A stretch of DNA of 47,501 bases, taken from positions 72,279 through 119,779 of the forward strand of contig CALXUN010000002.1 of NCBI GenBank assembly GCA_944391705.1. The letters are read 5' to 3'. Origin of the DNA: an uncultured Alphaproteobacteria bacterium. GTDB taxonomy: Bacteria; Pseudomonadota; Alphaproteobacteria; RF32; CAG-239. Each line of letters starts with the position of its first letter. The first letter of the stretch is position 1. The position numbers and the translations under genes were made by a program. The notes beneath the pieces were generated by a model. It made no database searches, had not been told where the DNA came from, and worked only from the letters and a program-made list of their open reading frames with translations. This document shows, one piece after another, positions 18,775 through 28,617 of this stretch.

Positions 18775-19938
18775 TCATTTTGTAAACAACGCCGCCAATT
18801 CGCTGTGATTAGAATAAACAAACTGGTCAACCATTGTCACTTCCCGAAGACAATATCCGCCTTCAATCAACACGTTGGCGTCATTGACAAAGCTGTGCGG
18901 ATTGCAGGATATCGCAATAATTTTTTTGGGTTTATCACTTTCTTCCAACGAAGCCAGTTCCTTAACCTGAGCTGCAGCTCCGGCACGCGGCGGGTCAAAC
19001 ACGACGGCGGTAAACCCTTTAAGTTCCTGCCCGCTGAAGGGATATTTAAAAAGGTTGCGTTGTACAATTTCAATATTGTGCAGCATCTGCCGGTTGACCG
19101 AGTGTTGAAACCCTTTAAGCAAACTTTCGCTTTCATCAGCCGCCACAATCTTGTTTTCCGGCATAACAGCCAGCGGATAAGAAAACGTGCCGATGCCGCA
19201 AAACAAATCAGCGATTTTACCGCGCGTATCGCCTAAATATCCGACCACCAGCGCCGTCAGAGCCTCTTCCCCGGCTTTGGAAGCCTGTAAAAATGTCCCT
19301 GGAGCGACAAAAACATCGCAGCCGCCGATTTTGATGATGGGTTTTGTTTTTTCAATAACCGGTTCGGCTTCCTTTTCATTTTTCCGCCGATGAGAAAAAC
19401 GGATGATATTATCTTCGCCGTTAACATATTCAAAAATTTCCATTCTCTGATCAAGCGTCAGTTCATTGTCATATTCCAAAACCACGTCCAAACCGTTATC
19501 GGCCTGAAGCAGGGAAACATCACCGCCGCAAACCCGGCTTATATATTTTTTTACTTTTCCTTTTTTGCCCCCGCCTGTCTTTGAACCGGCTTTCAAGGCC
19601 TCCGAAGCACAAAATTTTTCTAAAAACGAACGCAAACCCGGTAAAGCGGCATTAATACCGGCCGTAACGGCCGGACAATACTGGCAATCGATAATTTTTG
19701 CGCTGCGATTTTCATTAAAGCCCAGTTCTATTTTTCCGTCGTGGTTTAAAAAAGCCATTGTTATACGGCGTCGTTGCCCATCGGCAAGAAAAACCGGCTC
19801 ATGCCAGATATAATCTTTTTGTTTAAGTGCCGTCTCAAGAATATGCCGTACTTTTTCTGCTTTTAACGCTCTGTAAACGGCTTCCGTTTTATCGCGAAAA
19901 CAACAACCGCCGCATTCCGGCTGATAACGACATCCCAT
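18775..19938 (-). CDS. rlmD: 23S rRNA (uracil-C5)-methyltransferase, RlmD/RumA type
   Basis: 387 residues. An N-terminal cysteine cluster (CGGCC plus CQYCPA further on) fits the [4Fe-4S] site of RlmD. The SAM site is DLFCGIGTFSYPLA, the FDPPRAGA motif holds the catalytic aspartate, and ISCNPHSF contains the nucleophilic cysteine. The usual TRAM domain is missing, so this is the short form. It is 3 bp downstream of the diguanylate cyclase gene. Which of the related positions (U1939 or U747 in E. coli numbering) it modifies cannot be told by eye. Confidence 0.88.
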   Translation of the reverse strand: MGCRYQPECGGCCFRDKTEAVYRALKAEKVRHILETALKQKDYIWHEPVFLADGQRRRITMAFLNHDGKIELGFNENRSAKIIDCQYCPAVTAGINAALPGLRSFLEKFCASEALKAGSKTGGGKKGKVKKYISRVCGGDVSLLQADNGLDVVLEYDNELTLDQRMEIFEYVNGEDNIIRFSHRRKNEKEAEPVIEKTKPIIKIGGCDVFVAPGTFLQASKAGEEALTALVVGYLGDTRGKIADLFCGIGTFSYPLAVMPENKIVAADESESLLKGFQHSVNRQMLHNIEIVQRNLFKYPFSGQELKGFTAVVFDPPRAGAAAQVKELASLEESDKPKKIIAISCNPHSFVNDANVLIEGGYCLREVTMVDQFVYSNHSELAALFTK

Positions 19939-19941
19939 TTT

Positions 19942-21612
19942 CTAATCCTCTGCCATATGATTTGTTTCAATCCCGTCAAGCAACGAAATTTCTTTATTGT
20001 CTTCTTTGGAAAATACCGGATGGACCATTCTTTCTTTATTTTGAAGGGCTTTATCCTTTTCCGCATCGGCGGCAGATTGCTTTTCATCGTACAATTCAAC
20101 CCGGTTGCGGCCGTTTTCTTTTGCCAGATACATGGCATCGTCTGCCATTTTTATCATCAGATTAACATCATCGGCAATGCCTGAAGGCGCCACGCCGACA
20201 CTGACGGTAAAACGTACCGGCTGGCCGTCATCTGAGTAAACGACACCGCCGGAAACAGCTTCCCGCAGGCGGTCAGCCACCATTTTAGCGATTTCCGGCG
20301 TAACTTTGTTTAAGAATACAACAAACTCCTCCCCGCCGTAACGGGCAATCATGTCTTCCGGTCTTAAAGAGCGTTCGCAAATGGCGGCCAACTCAATCAA
20401 CACCTTATCACCGACTTTATGACCATATGTATCATTAACATTTTTAAAATGATCGGCATCCATCATCAAAATGGCAAAAGGTTTTTTCTGCCGATGCGCC
20501 TCTTTGATTTTTTCAACAGCTTTGGCCTCAAAATACCGGCGGTTATAAACCGAAGTCAGCGGATCTCTGTCGGCTTGCGACTGCAAAAGAGTTTCCCGCC
20601 GTTTGCGTGACGTAATATCCTGAAAGGCCGAATACAAAACGACATCATTGTTATAATCAACCACATTAACCGAAGCCAAAAGCCAAAACGGCATATTTCC
20701 GGTTGCTGTTTTGACTAAAATTTCAAAATCATGAACTTCTTTGTTTTTTTCCAGCCGCTCTGTCAGGATTTTACGATTATCGGCGTCAACAAAAAAATCT
20801 TTAAAATGATACCGCGGCAACTGCTCATCGGTTAAACCGAACAATTTAACGGCGTTATTATTGGCCAAAAGCAGAGTATCGTCGCTCAAACGGGAAATAA
20901 TAATCGGAAACGGTGATGATTTGACAATATTTTCAATATTCCGGCTTGTCCGGCGCTGAATTTCATTCTGCTGAACAATCCGCTGCTGCAACTCCTGCTG
21001 ATACAATAAATAATAGGAAAAACCCAAAAGCACAATCAAATCAACCGGCAGATACCATGGATATTTTTGAGAAAACAACATCGGCCATATCATCAAAACA
21101 ATTAATCCGGCCACGGCGATGCCGGCCACCATCTCACCCGGATGGCGCCATATTTTTGTACGCGAAACAAAACTCAAAAACACGTAAGTCATGCCGACAA
21201 TGGGTAAAAGTTGGCGGATATTGGCAACAATATTTGCATCATTGGCGATAAAAATGGCATATAAAATCAACAGCAACCCGGCACTGACGAAAAGGAAAAC
21301 GATATTAGCGCCAAGGGCTGTATTCATCAAAATCCACGAAGAAGCGATAACAAGCAAAACCGCGCTGGTTAAAACCAAAAGCATTTCTGCCAGAGTTAAT
21401 ATTTGTGCCGAAACGGCGTGGGCATAAAAAAAACCGGCATAACTTTGCACCAGAGAGGTAACAAAAACGATTGCCAGCCCGGCAAGTAAAAAAAACAGCC
21501 CCCGTCCGACTTTAAGCCGCCGGACATAAAAAGTCGAAAAAAGAAAAAACAAAAAAGCCAGACAGCTTAAAACTAAGCGGGCATTACTCTCAAAAATATC
21601 AAAAAACAGCAT
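19942..21612 (-). CDS. Membrane diguanylate cyclase (7TM-like sensor, PAS, GGDEF)
   Basis: 556 residues. Six to seven predicted membrane helices (about 10-205), a linker helix, a PAS domain (about 225-335, with FPIIISRLSD and FQDITSRKRRE) and a GGDEF domain (about 345-505). The active-site loop reads GGEEF at 426-430, a fully active variant, and RPED at 417-420 is an intact inhibitory I-site five residues upstream. It should make cyclic di-GMP and be product-inhibited. A charged tail of about 50 residues follows. No c-di-GMP phosphodiesterase or effector is in the window. It heads the rlmD operon. Confidence 0.93.
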   Translation of the reverse strand: MLFFDIFESNARLVLSCLAFLFFLFSTFYVRRLKVGRGLFFLLAGLAIVFVTSLVQSYAGFFYAHAVSAQILTLAEMLLVLTSAVLLVIASSWILMNTALGANIVFLFVSAGLLLILYAIFIANDANIVANIRQLLPIVGMTYVFLSFVSRTKIWRHPGEMVAGIAVAGLIVLMIWPMLFSQKYPWYLPVDLIVLLGFSYYLLYQQELQQRIVQQNEIQRRTSRNIENIVKSSPFPIIISRLSDDTLLLANNNAVKLFGLTDEQLPRYHFKDFFVDADNRKILTERLEKNKEVHDFEILVKTATGNMPFWLLASVNVVDYNNDVVLYSAFQDITSRKRRETLLQSQADRDPLTSVYNRRYFEAKAVEKIKEAHRQKKPFAILMMDADHFKNVNDTYGHKVGDKVLIELAAICERSLRPEDMIARYGGEEFVVFLNKVTPEIAKMVADRLREAVSGGVVYSDDGQPVRFTVSVGVAPSGIADDVNLMIKMADDAMYLAKENGRNRVELYDEKQSAADAEKDKALQNKERMVHPVFSKEDNKEISLLDGIETNHMAED

Positions 21613-21698
21613 ATTAACTACTCTTAAACTCTCTTAATGTATTTACTATATAGGCAAAAGTAAAAAAAACAATGAAAACTTTAGCAACAATAAAAAAA

Positions 21699-21727
21699 TT
21701 GACGATTATTTTTTAAAATTGTATAAA
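21699..21727 (+). promoter_or_regulatory. Sigma-70-type promoter
   Basis: TTGACG (21699-21704), a 17-bp spacer and TATAAA (21722-21727) match the housekeeping consensus well. It gives a leader of about 34 nt for the membrane-protein gene starting at 21768. Confidence 0.65.
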
Positions 21728-21767
21728 GGATTTGTGCTTATAAAAAATTATTGATAAGGATTAACCT

Positions 21768-22955
21768 ATGTTAAAAAATTGTCCTGACCACTTCAGCCAC
21801 CGCTTTTCACTCAATATTGACAAGTTTCCGTCCAAAGCAACCGATTGTTTCTCCCGGACAATTTTGACATTGGCGTTGGTTTTCGGGCTTTTGCTGTGCT
21901 TTTTGGGTTTATACCATTTTTTCAGTCCGGCATTAACCGGCATCGCAGATATTGAAAAAAATCTGCCGCAGACACACATTAAAATTCACACGCTCATTTC
22001 GCCGGAAATTTTTAATGCCGTATTGTTTTTAATTGGAGCCGGCATTATTTTAACCGCTCTGTTTAAAATGACCCGGTATAAAATCATTCATTTTGACGGA
22101 AACAATATCCGCGTAAAAAAACATCAGCTTTTTAATCAGGACATTATTTTCACCGAACCTTTATACAACTATGCCGGTGTGCGCCTGCGGGTTAAATTTT
22201 ACCAATTCGGCATTTTTAACAAAAACAAATTCATCATTGAACTTTACCATAAAGATCCACAAAAAATCGTTCCTTTATATATCAGTACCAGCAAACGCCA
22301 TCTTCGCAGGCTCTGGCGGACATATGCCCAAAAACTGAAAATGCCTGCAATCACCATTTCCGAAAAAGGAATGGTTTCCCGCAATTTTAATGACTTAAGC
22401 CGTTCTTATGCCGAAGTGGTTTCATCTTGGCATTTGCCCAAAAATTTTGCCTTTGCCTTGGAGAAACCTTCCTACATCACGTTTAAGAGCCGCAAGACCG
22501 GTGAAAAAATGATTAAAATCCGTAAAACCTTTTTTGATGCATACAGTTTTTTAAGCGCCTTTGCCATCATTGTCTTCGGCTCTTTACTGATTTATGCCGG
22601 CAGCAATCATGACATCATGGAGAACCACGTTTCACACAATTTTATTTTAGTTTTCTATGCCTTTTTGATGTCTGTTATTTTATATTCTCTGCTGAATTTA
22701 TTTATAAAAGACATTATTATTTTAGCTCACGATCAGATAATCATTTTTCGAAAAATAGGATTTTTAAAAATCCGCGACGGTGTTATCAACTTTAAAGACA
22801 TTAAAGGTATCGACATAAATTACACACCAACCGCCGACCGTTATTTTCTGGCTATCATTTCCGATAAAAACACCATATTTATCGGCAGCAAGCTTCCGGT
22901 AGAAGGTTTACGGTGGATACGTTCGGTTATCATCAATGAAATAGTTGGTAATTAA
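21768..22955 (+). CDS. Unknown membrane protein with duplicated span-pair plus beta-domain layout
   Basis: 395 residues. Two similar halves are visible. Each has a pair of membrane helices (about 30-52 with 82-100, and about 250-272 with 285-312), then a soluble beta-rich stretch starting at a similar place (FDGNNIRVKK in the first half, AHDQIIIFRK in the second). The first stretch ends with ISTSKRHLRRLWRTY, the second with LPVEGLRWIRSV. This resembles bacterial PH-like domains on membrane hairpins, but that is inference. AAGGAT 8 nt before the ATG. No close family recognised. Confidence 0.75.
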   Translation: MLKNCPDHFSHRFSLNIDKFPSKATDCFSRTILTLALVFGLLLCFLGLYHFFSPALTGIADIEKNLPQTHIKIHTLISPEIFNAVLFLIGAGIILTALFKMTRYKIIHFDGNNIRVKKHQLFNQDIIFTEPLYNYAGVRLRVKFYQFGIFNKNKFIIELYHKDPQKIVPLYISTSKRHLRRLWRTYAQKLKMPAITISEKGMVSRNFNDLSRSYAEVVSSWHLPKNFAFALEKPSYITFKSRKTGEKMIKIRKTFFDAYSFLSAFAIIVFGSLLIYAGSNHDIMENHVSHNFILVFYAFLMSVILYSLLNLFIKDIIILAHDQIIIFRKIGFLKIRDGVINFKDIKGIDINYTPTADRYFLAIISDKNTIFIGSKLPVEGLRWIRSVIINEIVGN

Positions 22956-23031
22956 TGATACAAACTGATTGATATGCTGATATTTTGATTTATATTTAAA
23001 TAAACTTATTTTTTTACAAAAGGAATTTGCC

Positions 23032-23778
23032 ATGAAAAGCTCTAAAAACAAAAAAGCGTCTGTCCGTACAACTCCTGCCCAACCGGCCGAAAACAAAACC
23101 ACAGCCAAGCATCCGGCCGCTTATGACGATGCCGTTGCCGATGCATTTATCCAGGAAGTTACCGAAGAAGTCAAGAATGACAGCTGGAAAGCCTTTTGGA
23201 ATAAATACGGTTTGTTTGTTATTTTGCTGGTCGTGATAACCGTCAGCGCTGCCGTAAGTTATGAAACCATTAAAGGCTGGAAAGAAAAACAATATCAGGT
23301 CCGGACCGAAAATTACCTTACGGCTCTGGAAACAAGCGAAAATTACGAAAACAGCCTAAAAGCCCTGGAAAAAATCGCAGCTGCCGATCAGGGAATATAC
23401 AGCGAGCTGGCACGCGTTCAGATTGCCGGAATTTTGTTCGAACAAAATAAAAATGACGAAGCCGAAGCAATGCTGCAATCCATTACGGATAATGAAGAGT
23501 TAAACCCGAGAATTCGTCAGCTGGCCGCCGTTAAACTGGCCACATATAAAATTGACACGGCACCGCGGGCTGAACTGCAGGCTCTGCTGCAGCCGATTGC
23601 CGACGCCCAAAACTCCTGGTCGCCGCTGGCTCAGGAAATGCTTGCCATGACAGCCATCCGCGACGGAGACCTTGAAGCTGCACGGGAGATTTATAAATCT
23701 CTGTTAAATAATGGCAATATTTCGGAAAACTTCAGAACCCGCATTCAAGATATGTTGTCTGCATTAAACGATATGTAA
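23032..23778 (+). CDS. YfgM-like TPR membrane protein
   Basis: 248 residues. A charged cytoplasmic N-terminus (about 1-60), one membrane span (about 61-82, FVILLVVITVSAAV) and a periplasmic helical-repeat domain whose repeats look TPR-like (LARVQIAGILFEQNKNDEAEAML). Placed directly upstream of bamB and der, exactly where yfgM lies in proteobacteria. YfgM is an ancillary SecYEG subunit that interacts with periplasmic chaperones. The gene order gives more weight than the sequence alone. Confidence 0.85.
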   Translation: MKSSKNKKASVRTTPAQPAENKTTAKHPAAYDDAVADAFIQEVTEEVKNDSWKAFWNKYGLFVILLVVITVSAAVSYETIKGWKEKQYQVRTENYLTALETSENYENSLKALEKIAAADQGIYSELARVQIAGILFEQNKNDEAEAMLQSITDNEELNPRIRQLAAVKLATYKIDTAPRAELQALLQPIADAQNSWSPLAQEMLAMTAIRDGDLEAAREIYKSLLNNGNISENFRTRIQDMLSALNDM

Positions 23779-23840
23779 TCCGGATAAAAACCCGGGATTA
23801 TGATTGCCCTAAGAGCCGGTAAATTAAAAAATGGAGAAAG

Positions 23841-25169
23841 ATGTTGTTACACAAACTTAAAGCTTTCGGACTGATTGTTTTAATGGCGGGAATTTCATCC
23901 TGTGGAATTTTTTCAAGCGACAAAACACTGCCTTCGGGAACACGTGTTTCGGTTTTAGCCGATAAAGTACCCGGGAATATGACAACAACCAAAATCCCGG
24001 CCGATTCGCTGCCGGTGGCAGTCGTTAACCGAAACTGGACGCAAAACGGCGGCAGTTCCAATCATATCATGGGTAACCTTAAAGTTTCGGGCAATTTTAA
24101 ACAAATCTGGGAAGCAAATTTCGGTGAAGGAGGATCCAAAAGAAATCTACTTTTGGCTGCGCCGGTTATCTATGCCGGCACCGTTTATGCCCAGGATGTT
24201 AAGGGTACTGTCCGGGCCTTTAATTTAAGCGATGGTAAAAATCTTTGGAAACAAAAATTAAAACCGCTGACAGAAAATGAAAACGACAGTGGTTTAAACG
24301 GCAGCGGTCTGGCCGTTGATGAAAATGCCGTATATGCAACAGCCGGTTTCGGAAGTGTTTTTGCCCTCAACCCGCAAAACGGAAAAGTTCTATGGCGCCG
24401 GGATATCGGTACGCCTTTACGCACCGCACCGGCCGCCTGCAACGGCAAAGTCATCGTTCAAACGTTAGACAACCGTGTATTTGCCTTAAACGCCAAAAAC
24501 GGAAACGAAATATGGAAATATAATATTTCGGCCGAAGATACGGTTTTGGCAGGCGGTCCGGCTCCGGCCTGTCTGCCTGACAAAAACCTGGTCGTTGCCG
24601 GTTTTTCAAACGGTGAAATCCAGGCCTTCAATGCCGATATCGGCTATCCGTTATGGTCAGCAACATTAATTGATAACAGCCGCATAAACTTATCAACGGA
24701 TATCAATGCCGTTAAGGCATCCCCGGTTATCGAAAACGACACCATATACGCCATCGGCCATAATGATTTGCTGGCTGCCGTCGATTATCGCACCGGCGAA
24801 AACAAATGGAGCTTGAAAATAGGCGGAACACACATGCCCTGGATTGCCGGAAACTATCTTTTCGTCTTGTCAAACAATAATGAACTGTTTGCGGTTAATA
24901 AAAATGACGGAAAAATATTATGGCAGACTCGATTTTTAGAAGAATACCCCTTAGATGAGCGCAGCGAAATTTATTTAAGCGGGCCGGTCATGATAAATTC
25001 GCAGCTGCTGATAACCGCTTCCAACGGCATTGTATATTCCGTTTCTCCTGAAAACGGCGAAATCAAAAACCGCCTCAATTTAAAAGAAGAACTGCCCATG
25101 GCACCGGTTGCTGCCGGAAATACGGTTATTTTCACCACTAATGAAGCTGACTTGCTTGCGTATAAATAA
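23841..25169 (+). CDS. bamB: Outer-membrane assembly lipoprotein BamB
   Basis: 442 residues. Signal peptide with lipobox ISSC (Cys about 21), then an eight-bladed PQQ-type beta propeller seen as repeated AF/ALN..NGK..W units (for example FALNPQNGKVLWRRD, FALNAKNGNEIWKYN, FAVNKNDGKILWQTR). BamB assists insertion of beta-barrel proteins with BamA. GGAG lies 7 nt before the ATG. It lies between the yfgM-like gene and der (9 bp to der). Confidence 0.94.
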   Translation: MLLHKLKAFGLIVLMAGISSCGIFSSDKTLPSGTRVSVLADKVPGNMTTTKIPADSLPVAVVNRNWTQNGGSSNHIMGNLKVSGNFKQIWEANFGEGGSKRNLLLAAPVIYAGTVYAQDVKGTVRAFNLSDGKNLWKQKLKPLTENENDSGLNGSGLAVDENAVYATAGFGSVFALNPQNGKVLWRRDIGTPLRTAPAACNGKVIVQTLDNRVFALNAKNGNEIWKYNISAEDTVLAGGPAPACLPDKNLVVAGFSNGEIQAFNADIGYPLWSATLIDNSRINLSTDINAVKASPVIENDTIYAIGHNDLLAAVDYRTGENKWSLKIGGTHMPWIAGNYLFVLSNNNELFAVNKNDGKILWQTRFLEEYPLDERSEIYLSGPVMINSQLLITASNGIVYSVSPENGEIKNRLNLKEELPMAPVAAGNTVIFTTNEADLLAYK

Positions 25170-25178
25170 GGATAGACA

Positions 25179-26540
25179 ATGACATTAAAAGTTGCAATCA
25201 TCGGCCGTCCGAATGTCGGAAAATCTACTTTATTCAACCGCCTTGCCGGCGTTAAACTGGCCATTGTCCATGACTTGCCGGGCGTTACCCGCGACCGCAA
25301 AGAGGCCAAGGCAAAATTTCGCGACCTCAATTTAACCTTAATTGATACGGCCGGTTTTGAAACCGCAAAAGACGACAGCATCGAACAAAGAATGTACGTT
25401 CAAACCAAACGCGCAATTGAAGAAGCTGATGTCTGTTTATTTATGATTGATGCCAGAAGCGGTCTGCATCCTTATGACGAAGCCTTTGCTTCCCTTGTCC
25501 GACAAAGCGGAAAACCGGTTATATTATTAGCCAACAAATGTGAAGGAAAACTTCAGGAAGACAGTATTTTTGAGGCTTATAAACTTGGTCTGGGAGAACC
25601 TGTGCCGTTTTCGGCCGAACACGGCCTTGGTATGGAAGATTTATATACTGAGCTGTCCCGGTACGCCGGCAAAGAAGAAGCCGAAAACAAAACCGAAAAA
25701 GCAGCTCCGAATGATGAAAAACCATTACAACTCGCTATTGTCGGCCGTCCGAATGTCGGAAAATCGACATTGGTTAACGCTCTTCTTAAAGATGAAAGAA
25801 TGCTGACCGGCCCCGAAGCCGGCATTACCCGCGATGCGGTAACCTCTGCCTGGGAATGGAAAGGAAGACCGGTTAATTTGGTAGATACGGCCGGTTTGCG
25901 CCGCCAGTCAAAAATTACCGGTTCACTGGAAAAAATGTCGGCTGCCAGTACCAAACATGCCGCTTTTATGGCTCAGGTCGTCATTTTGGTTTTAGATGCC
26001 GATGCGGTTTTGGATAAGCAGGACTTGACCATTGCCCGGCAGGTTATTGATGAAGGCCGCGCTTTGGTTATCGCAATCAACAAATGGGACATTGCCAAAC
26101 GCAAAGAAACCCTGCAGCGGTTAAATGATAAACTGCAAACTTCCCTAACGCAGGTAACCGGTATTCCGACCGTAACCATTTCCGCCTTAAAACATGAAGG
26201 ACTGGATAAACTGATGAGTGCGGTTTTTAAAGTTTATGACCGCTGGAACATACGCATTCCGACGGCGCCTTTAAATAAATGGTTTGCCGATGTCCAAGAG
26301 CAAAACACACCGCCGCTGGGCAAAAACAAACGACGGATAAAATTAAAATATATTACGCAGGCCAAAACCCGTCCGCCGTCATTTTACATATTTTCCAGCA
26401 ACCCGGAAGGTTTGCCCGATTCATATTTGCGATACTTAACCAACAGTTTAAGAGAAACTTTTAACTTAGGCGGCATTCCGATTCGCATTACCGTGCGCAA
26501 AGCCGACAACCCGTATGCCGGCAAAACGAAAAAAGACTAA
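25179..26540 (+). CDS. der: Ribosome-assembly GTPase Der (EngA)
   Basis: 453 residues with two tandem GTPase domains, each with GRPNVGKST as P-loop (about 8 and 189), DTAG as G3 (DTAGFE, DTAGLR), and NKCE or NKWD as G4. A C-terminal KH-like domain includes the basic KNKRRIKLKYITQ segment. Der acts in 50S subunit maturation. Its stop overlaps the convergent lptG stop by 4 bp and no terminator separates them. Confidence 0.98.
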   Translation: MTLKVAIIGRPNVGKSTLFNRLAGVKLAIVHDLPGVTRDRKEAKAKFRDLNLTLIDTAGFETAKDDSIEQRMYVQTKRAIEEADVCLFMIDARSGLHPYDEAFASLVRQSGKPVILLANKCEGKLQEDSIFEAYKLGLGEPVPFSAEHGLGMEDLYTELSRYAGKEEAENKTEKAAPNDEKPLQLAIVGRPNVGKSTLVNALLKDERMLTGPEAGITRDAVTSAWEWKGRPVNLVDTAGLRRQSKITGSLEKMSAASTKHAAFMAQVVILVLDADAVLDKQDLTIARQVIDEGRALVIAINKWDIAKRKETLQRLNDKLQTSLTQVTGIPTVTISALKHEGLDKLMSAVFKVYDRWNIRIPTAPLNKWFADVQEQNTPPLGKNKRRIKLKYITQAKTRPPSFYIFSSNPEGLPDSYLRYLTNSLRETFNLGGIPIRITVRKADNPYAGKTKKD

Positions 26541-27646
26541 CCCTCTTCTAAGTGCAGCATAACCGAAACACCTAACAAACCGACAACCAGCGTCGGCGTC
26601 CAAACTGCCAGCCAAACCGGAATATAACCGTTTATTCCGAAAGCATAAACCACCTGCGAGCTGAAATAAACGACAAAACCCGTTGTAATACCGGCGACAA
26701 TCATAAACATTACCCCGCCCTGACGCATATTGGGCTTCAAAGCAAAAAGGGCCGCCACCAACACCATCGCCACTAATAAAAAGGGTGAGGCCAAAAGCGA
26801 CAAATAGCGCATACGATGCCGCTGGGCAGAAAAACCTGATGATTCGTAAAAATGTATGGTATCCGGCAAATCCCAGACCGAAATGGCATCCGGGTCAATA
26901 AAGTTTTCTTTTATCCGCTGCAAATCAATACTTGTTTCATATTCAACCGACGGTAATGTTTTGGTAGGTTCGCCGCTGGCATAAACTTTAACCCCGCGCA
27001 AACGGAAAACATTGCCGTTAAGTTCACCGATTAAACCTTCCACCCGGCGGATAATCTGCGAATTCCGATCCATTTCTAAGATGCTTACATCACGCATGGA
27101 CAATACTTCGCCTTCCTCCTGGCGCAAAGATTTTGCCTGTATAACCAAAACCTTATCATCGGCAACGGCTTCCCTTATCCATAACCCCTTACTGGAAAAA
27201 AGCATAGCTTTCGGATTTCGGGTGGCAAAACGATATTTAATGGTTTCATGCAGCTCATACATCTTAGAGGAAATCGGATTAACAAACGCCACATTAATCG
27301 CCCCGACAATAAATACGGACAACAATACCGGCGCCAAAAATCCCCATACCGACACACCGGCAGAACGAATAATAACATATTCGTTGCTTTTACTGACCCG
27401 CCAAAAAGTAATCATGGCGGCCACCATCATCACAAACGGCAAAACCTTGTCTACCGTTTGCGGCAGACGGGTAATGACATATTCTGCCACATAGCTCATC
27501 CCGACATCTTCCCGGCCGGAAATACGGCGCAATGCCTCAATGGCATCAAACATCATGATAATTCCCATAATGGTAACCAGCACCAACAGGAAAGTTACGA
27601 TGATTTGTTTTGACAGATAACGCCCCAGTATTGAATTTAAACGCAT
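26537..27646 (-). CDS. lptG: Lipopolysaccharide export permease LptG
   Basis: 369 residues of the YjgP/YjgQ family: about three N-terminal membrane helices, a periplasmic beta-jellyroll-like domain (about 125-260), then three C-terminal helices. LGRYLSKQIIVTFL at the start and the short RLPQTVDKVLPF stretch are typical. LptG over LptF is chosen because of the short N-terminus and typical LptG opening, but LptF is not excluded. LptF and LptG usually sit side by side; here only one gene is present, at the end of yicC-gmk-cysK. Confidence 0.85.
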   Translation of the reverse strand: MRLNSILGRYLSKQIIVTFLLVLVTIMGIIMMFDAIEALRRISGREDVGMSYVAEYVITRLPQTVDKVLPFVMMVAAMITFWRVSKSNEYVIIRSAGVSVWGFLAPVLLSVFIVGAINVAFVNPISSKMYELHETIKYRFATRNPKAMLFSSKGLWIREAVADDKVLVIQAKSLRQEEGEVLSMRDVSILEMDRNSQIIRRVEGLIGELNGNVFRLRGVKVYASGEPTKTLPSVEYETSIDLQRIKENFIDPDAISVWDLPDTIHFYESSGFSAQRHRMRYLSLLASPFLLVAMVLVAALFALKPNMRQGGVMFMIVAGITTGFVVYFSSQVVYAFGINGYIPVWLAVWTPTLVVGLLGVSVMLHLEEG

Positions 27647-27667
27647 CGGTTTCCTTTAATTAACATT

Positions 27668-28594
27668 TTAATCAAAATACTCTAAAGACAAATAGCGCTC
27701 AATGGCATCCGGCAAGATAACCACAATATTTTTACCATGCATTTCCTGCCGTTTCCCGATTTCCACCGCCGCTTGTAAGGCAGCACCGGCAGAAATCCCG
27801 ACCGGAAGCCCCTCCAGCCCGGCCGCCTCTTTTGCCATTTCCACGGCTTTTGCACCCGTTACATCCATAACTTCATCAACCAAAGCGGAATCATAAAGCG
27901 GCGGCACAAAGTTGGCACCAATCCCCTCAATCTGGTGAGCGCCGGCTTTACCCCCGTTTAATACCGGACTTTCAGCCGGTTCAACCGCAACGACATACAA
28001 ATCAGGATTACAGGTTTTAAGCGCCCTTGCCACGCCGGTTATGGTACCGGCAGTTCCGACGCCGCATACCAGCACGTCAAAATTGCCGCCCGTATCTTCC
28101 ATCAGCTCCATTGCCGTCCCTAAAGTGTGAGCTCCGGGATTAGCCTTGTTTTCAAACTGTTTAAGCCAGATAACGTTCGGATTTTTTTGAGCCAGAATTT
28201 CCGCTTTTTTAACAGCCCCTTTCATACCGTCTTCAGCCGGCGTCAAAATCACATCTGTCCCGAAATGTTTCATCAGTTTAACTCTTTCCGCCGACATATT
28301 TTCCGGCATCACGATAACCAGTTTATAGCCCTTGGCCGCACATATGGCTGCCAGGCCTATTCCGGTATTACCTGAGGTTGCTTCCAAAAAAACCGTTTCC
28401 GGACCAATTTTTTCCGGCGGAATTTTTTCAAGCATTTTCAAGGCCACCCTGTCTTTAACCGAAAAAACCGGATTATAAAATTCGCATTTTCCCAAAATTT
28501 CGGCTTTAAGCTTATGATGCGCGGCCAGCTTTGACAACCTGACCAGCGGCGTATTCCCGACAAGTTCCGTTATTGATTGATATATTTTGGCCAT
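27668..28594 (-). CDS. cysK: Cysteine synthase (O-acetylserine sulfhydrylase)
   Basis: 308 residues. PLP lysine in FSVKDR (Lys about 47), substrate loop TSGNTGIG, the phosphate-binding GVGTAGTITG glycine loop and GISAGAAL near the C-terminus. It makes cysteine from O-acetylserine and sulfide. The segment before the lysine reads NPVF rather than the common NPGG/NPLS, a mild variation. GGGAG precedes the ATG. CysM or a cystathionine beta-synthase-like enzyme is less likely by length and motifs. Confidence 0.93.
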   Translation of the reverse strand: MAKIYQSITELVGNTPLVRLSKLAAHHKLKAEILGKCEFYNPVFSVKDRVALKMLEKIPPEKIGPETVFLEATSGNTGIGLAAICAAKGYKLVIVMPENMSAERVKLMKHFGTDVILTPAEDGMKGAVKKAEILAQKNPNVIWLKQFENKANPGAHTLGTAMELMEDTGGNFDVLVCGVGTAGTITGVARALKTCNPDLYVVAVEPAESPVLNGGKAGAHQIEGIGANFVPPLYDSALVDEVMDVTGAKAVEMAKEAAGLEGLPVGISAGAALQAAVEIGKRQEMHGKNIVVILPDAIERYLSLEYFD

Positions 28595-28617
28595 AACCAG
28601 CTCCCGGATTTAATAAA

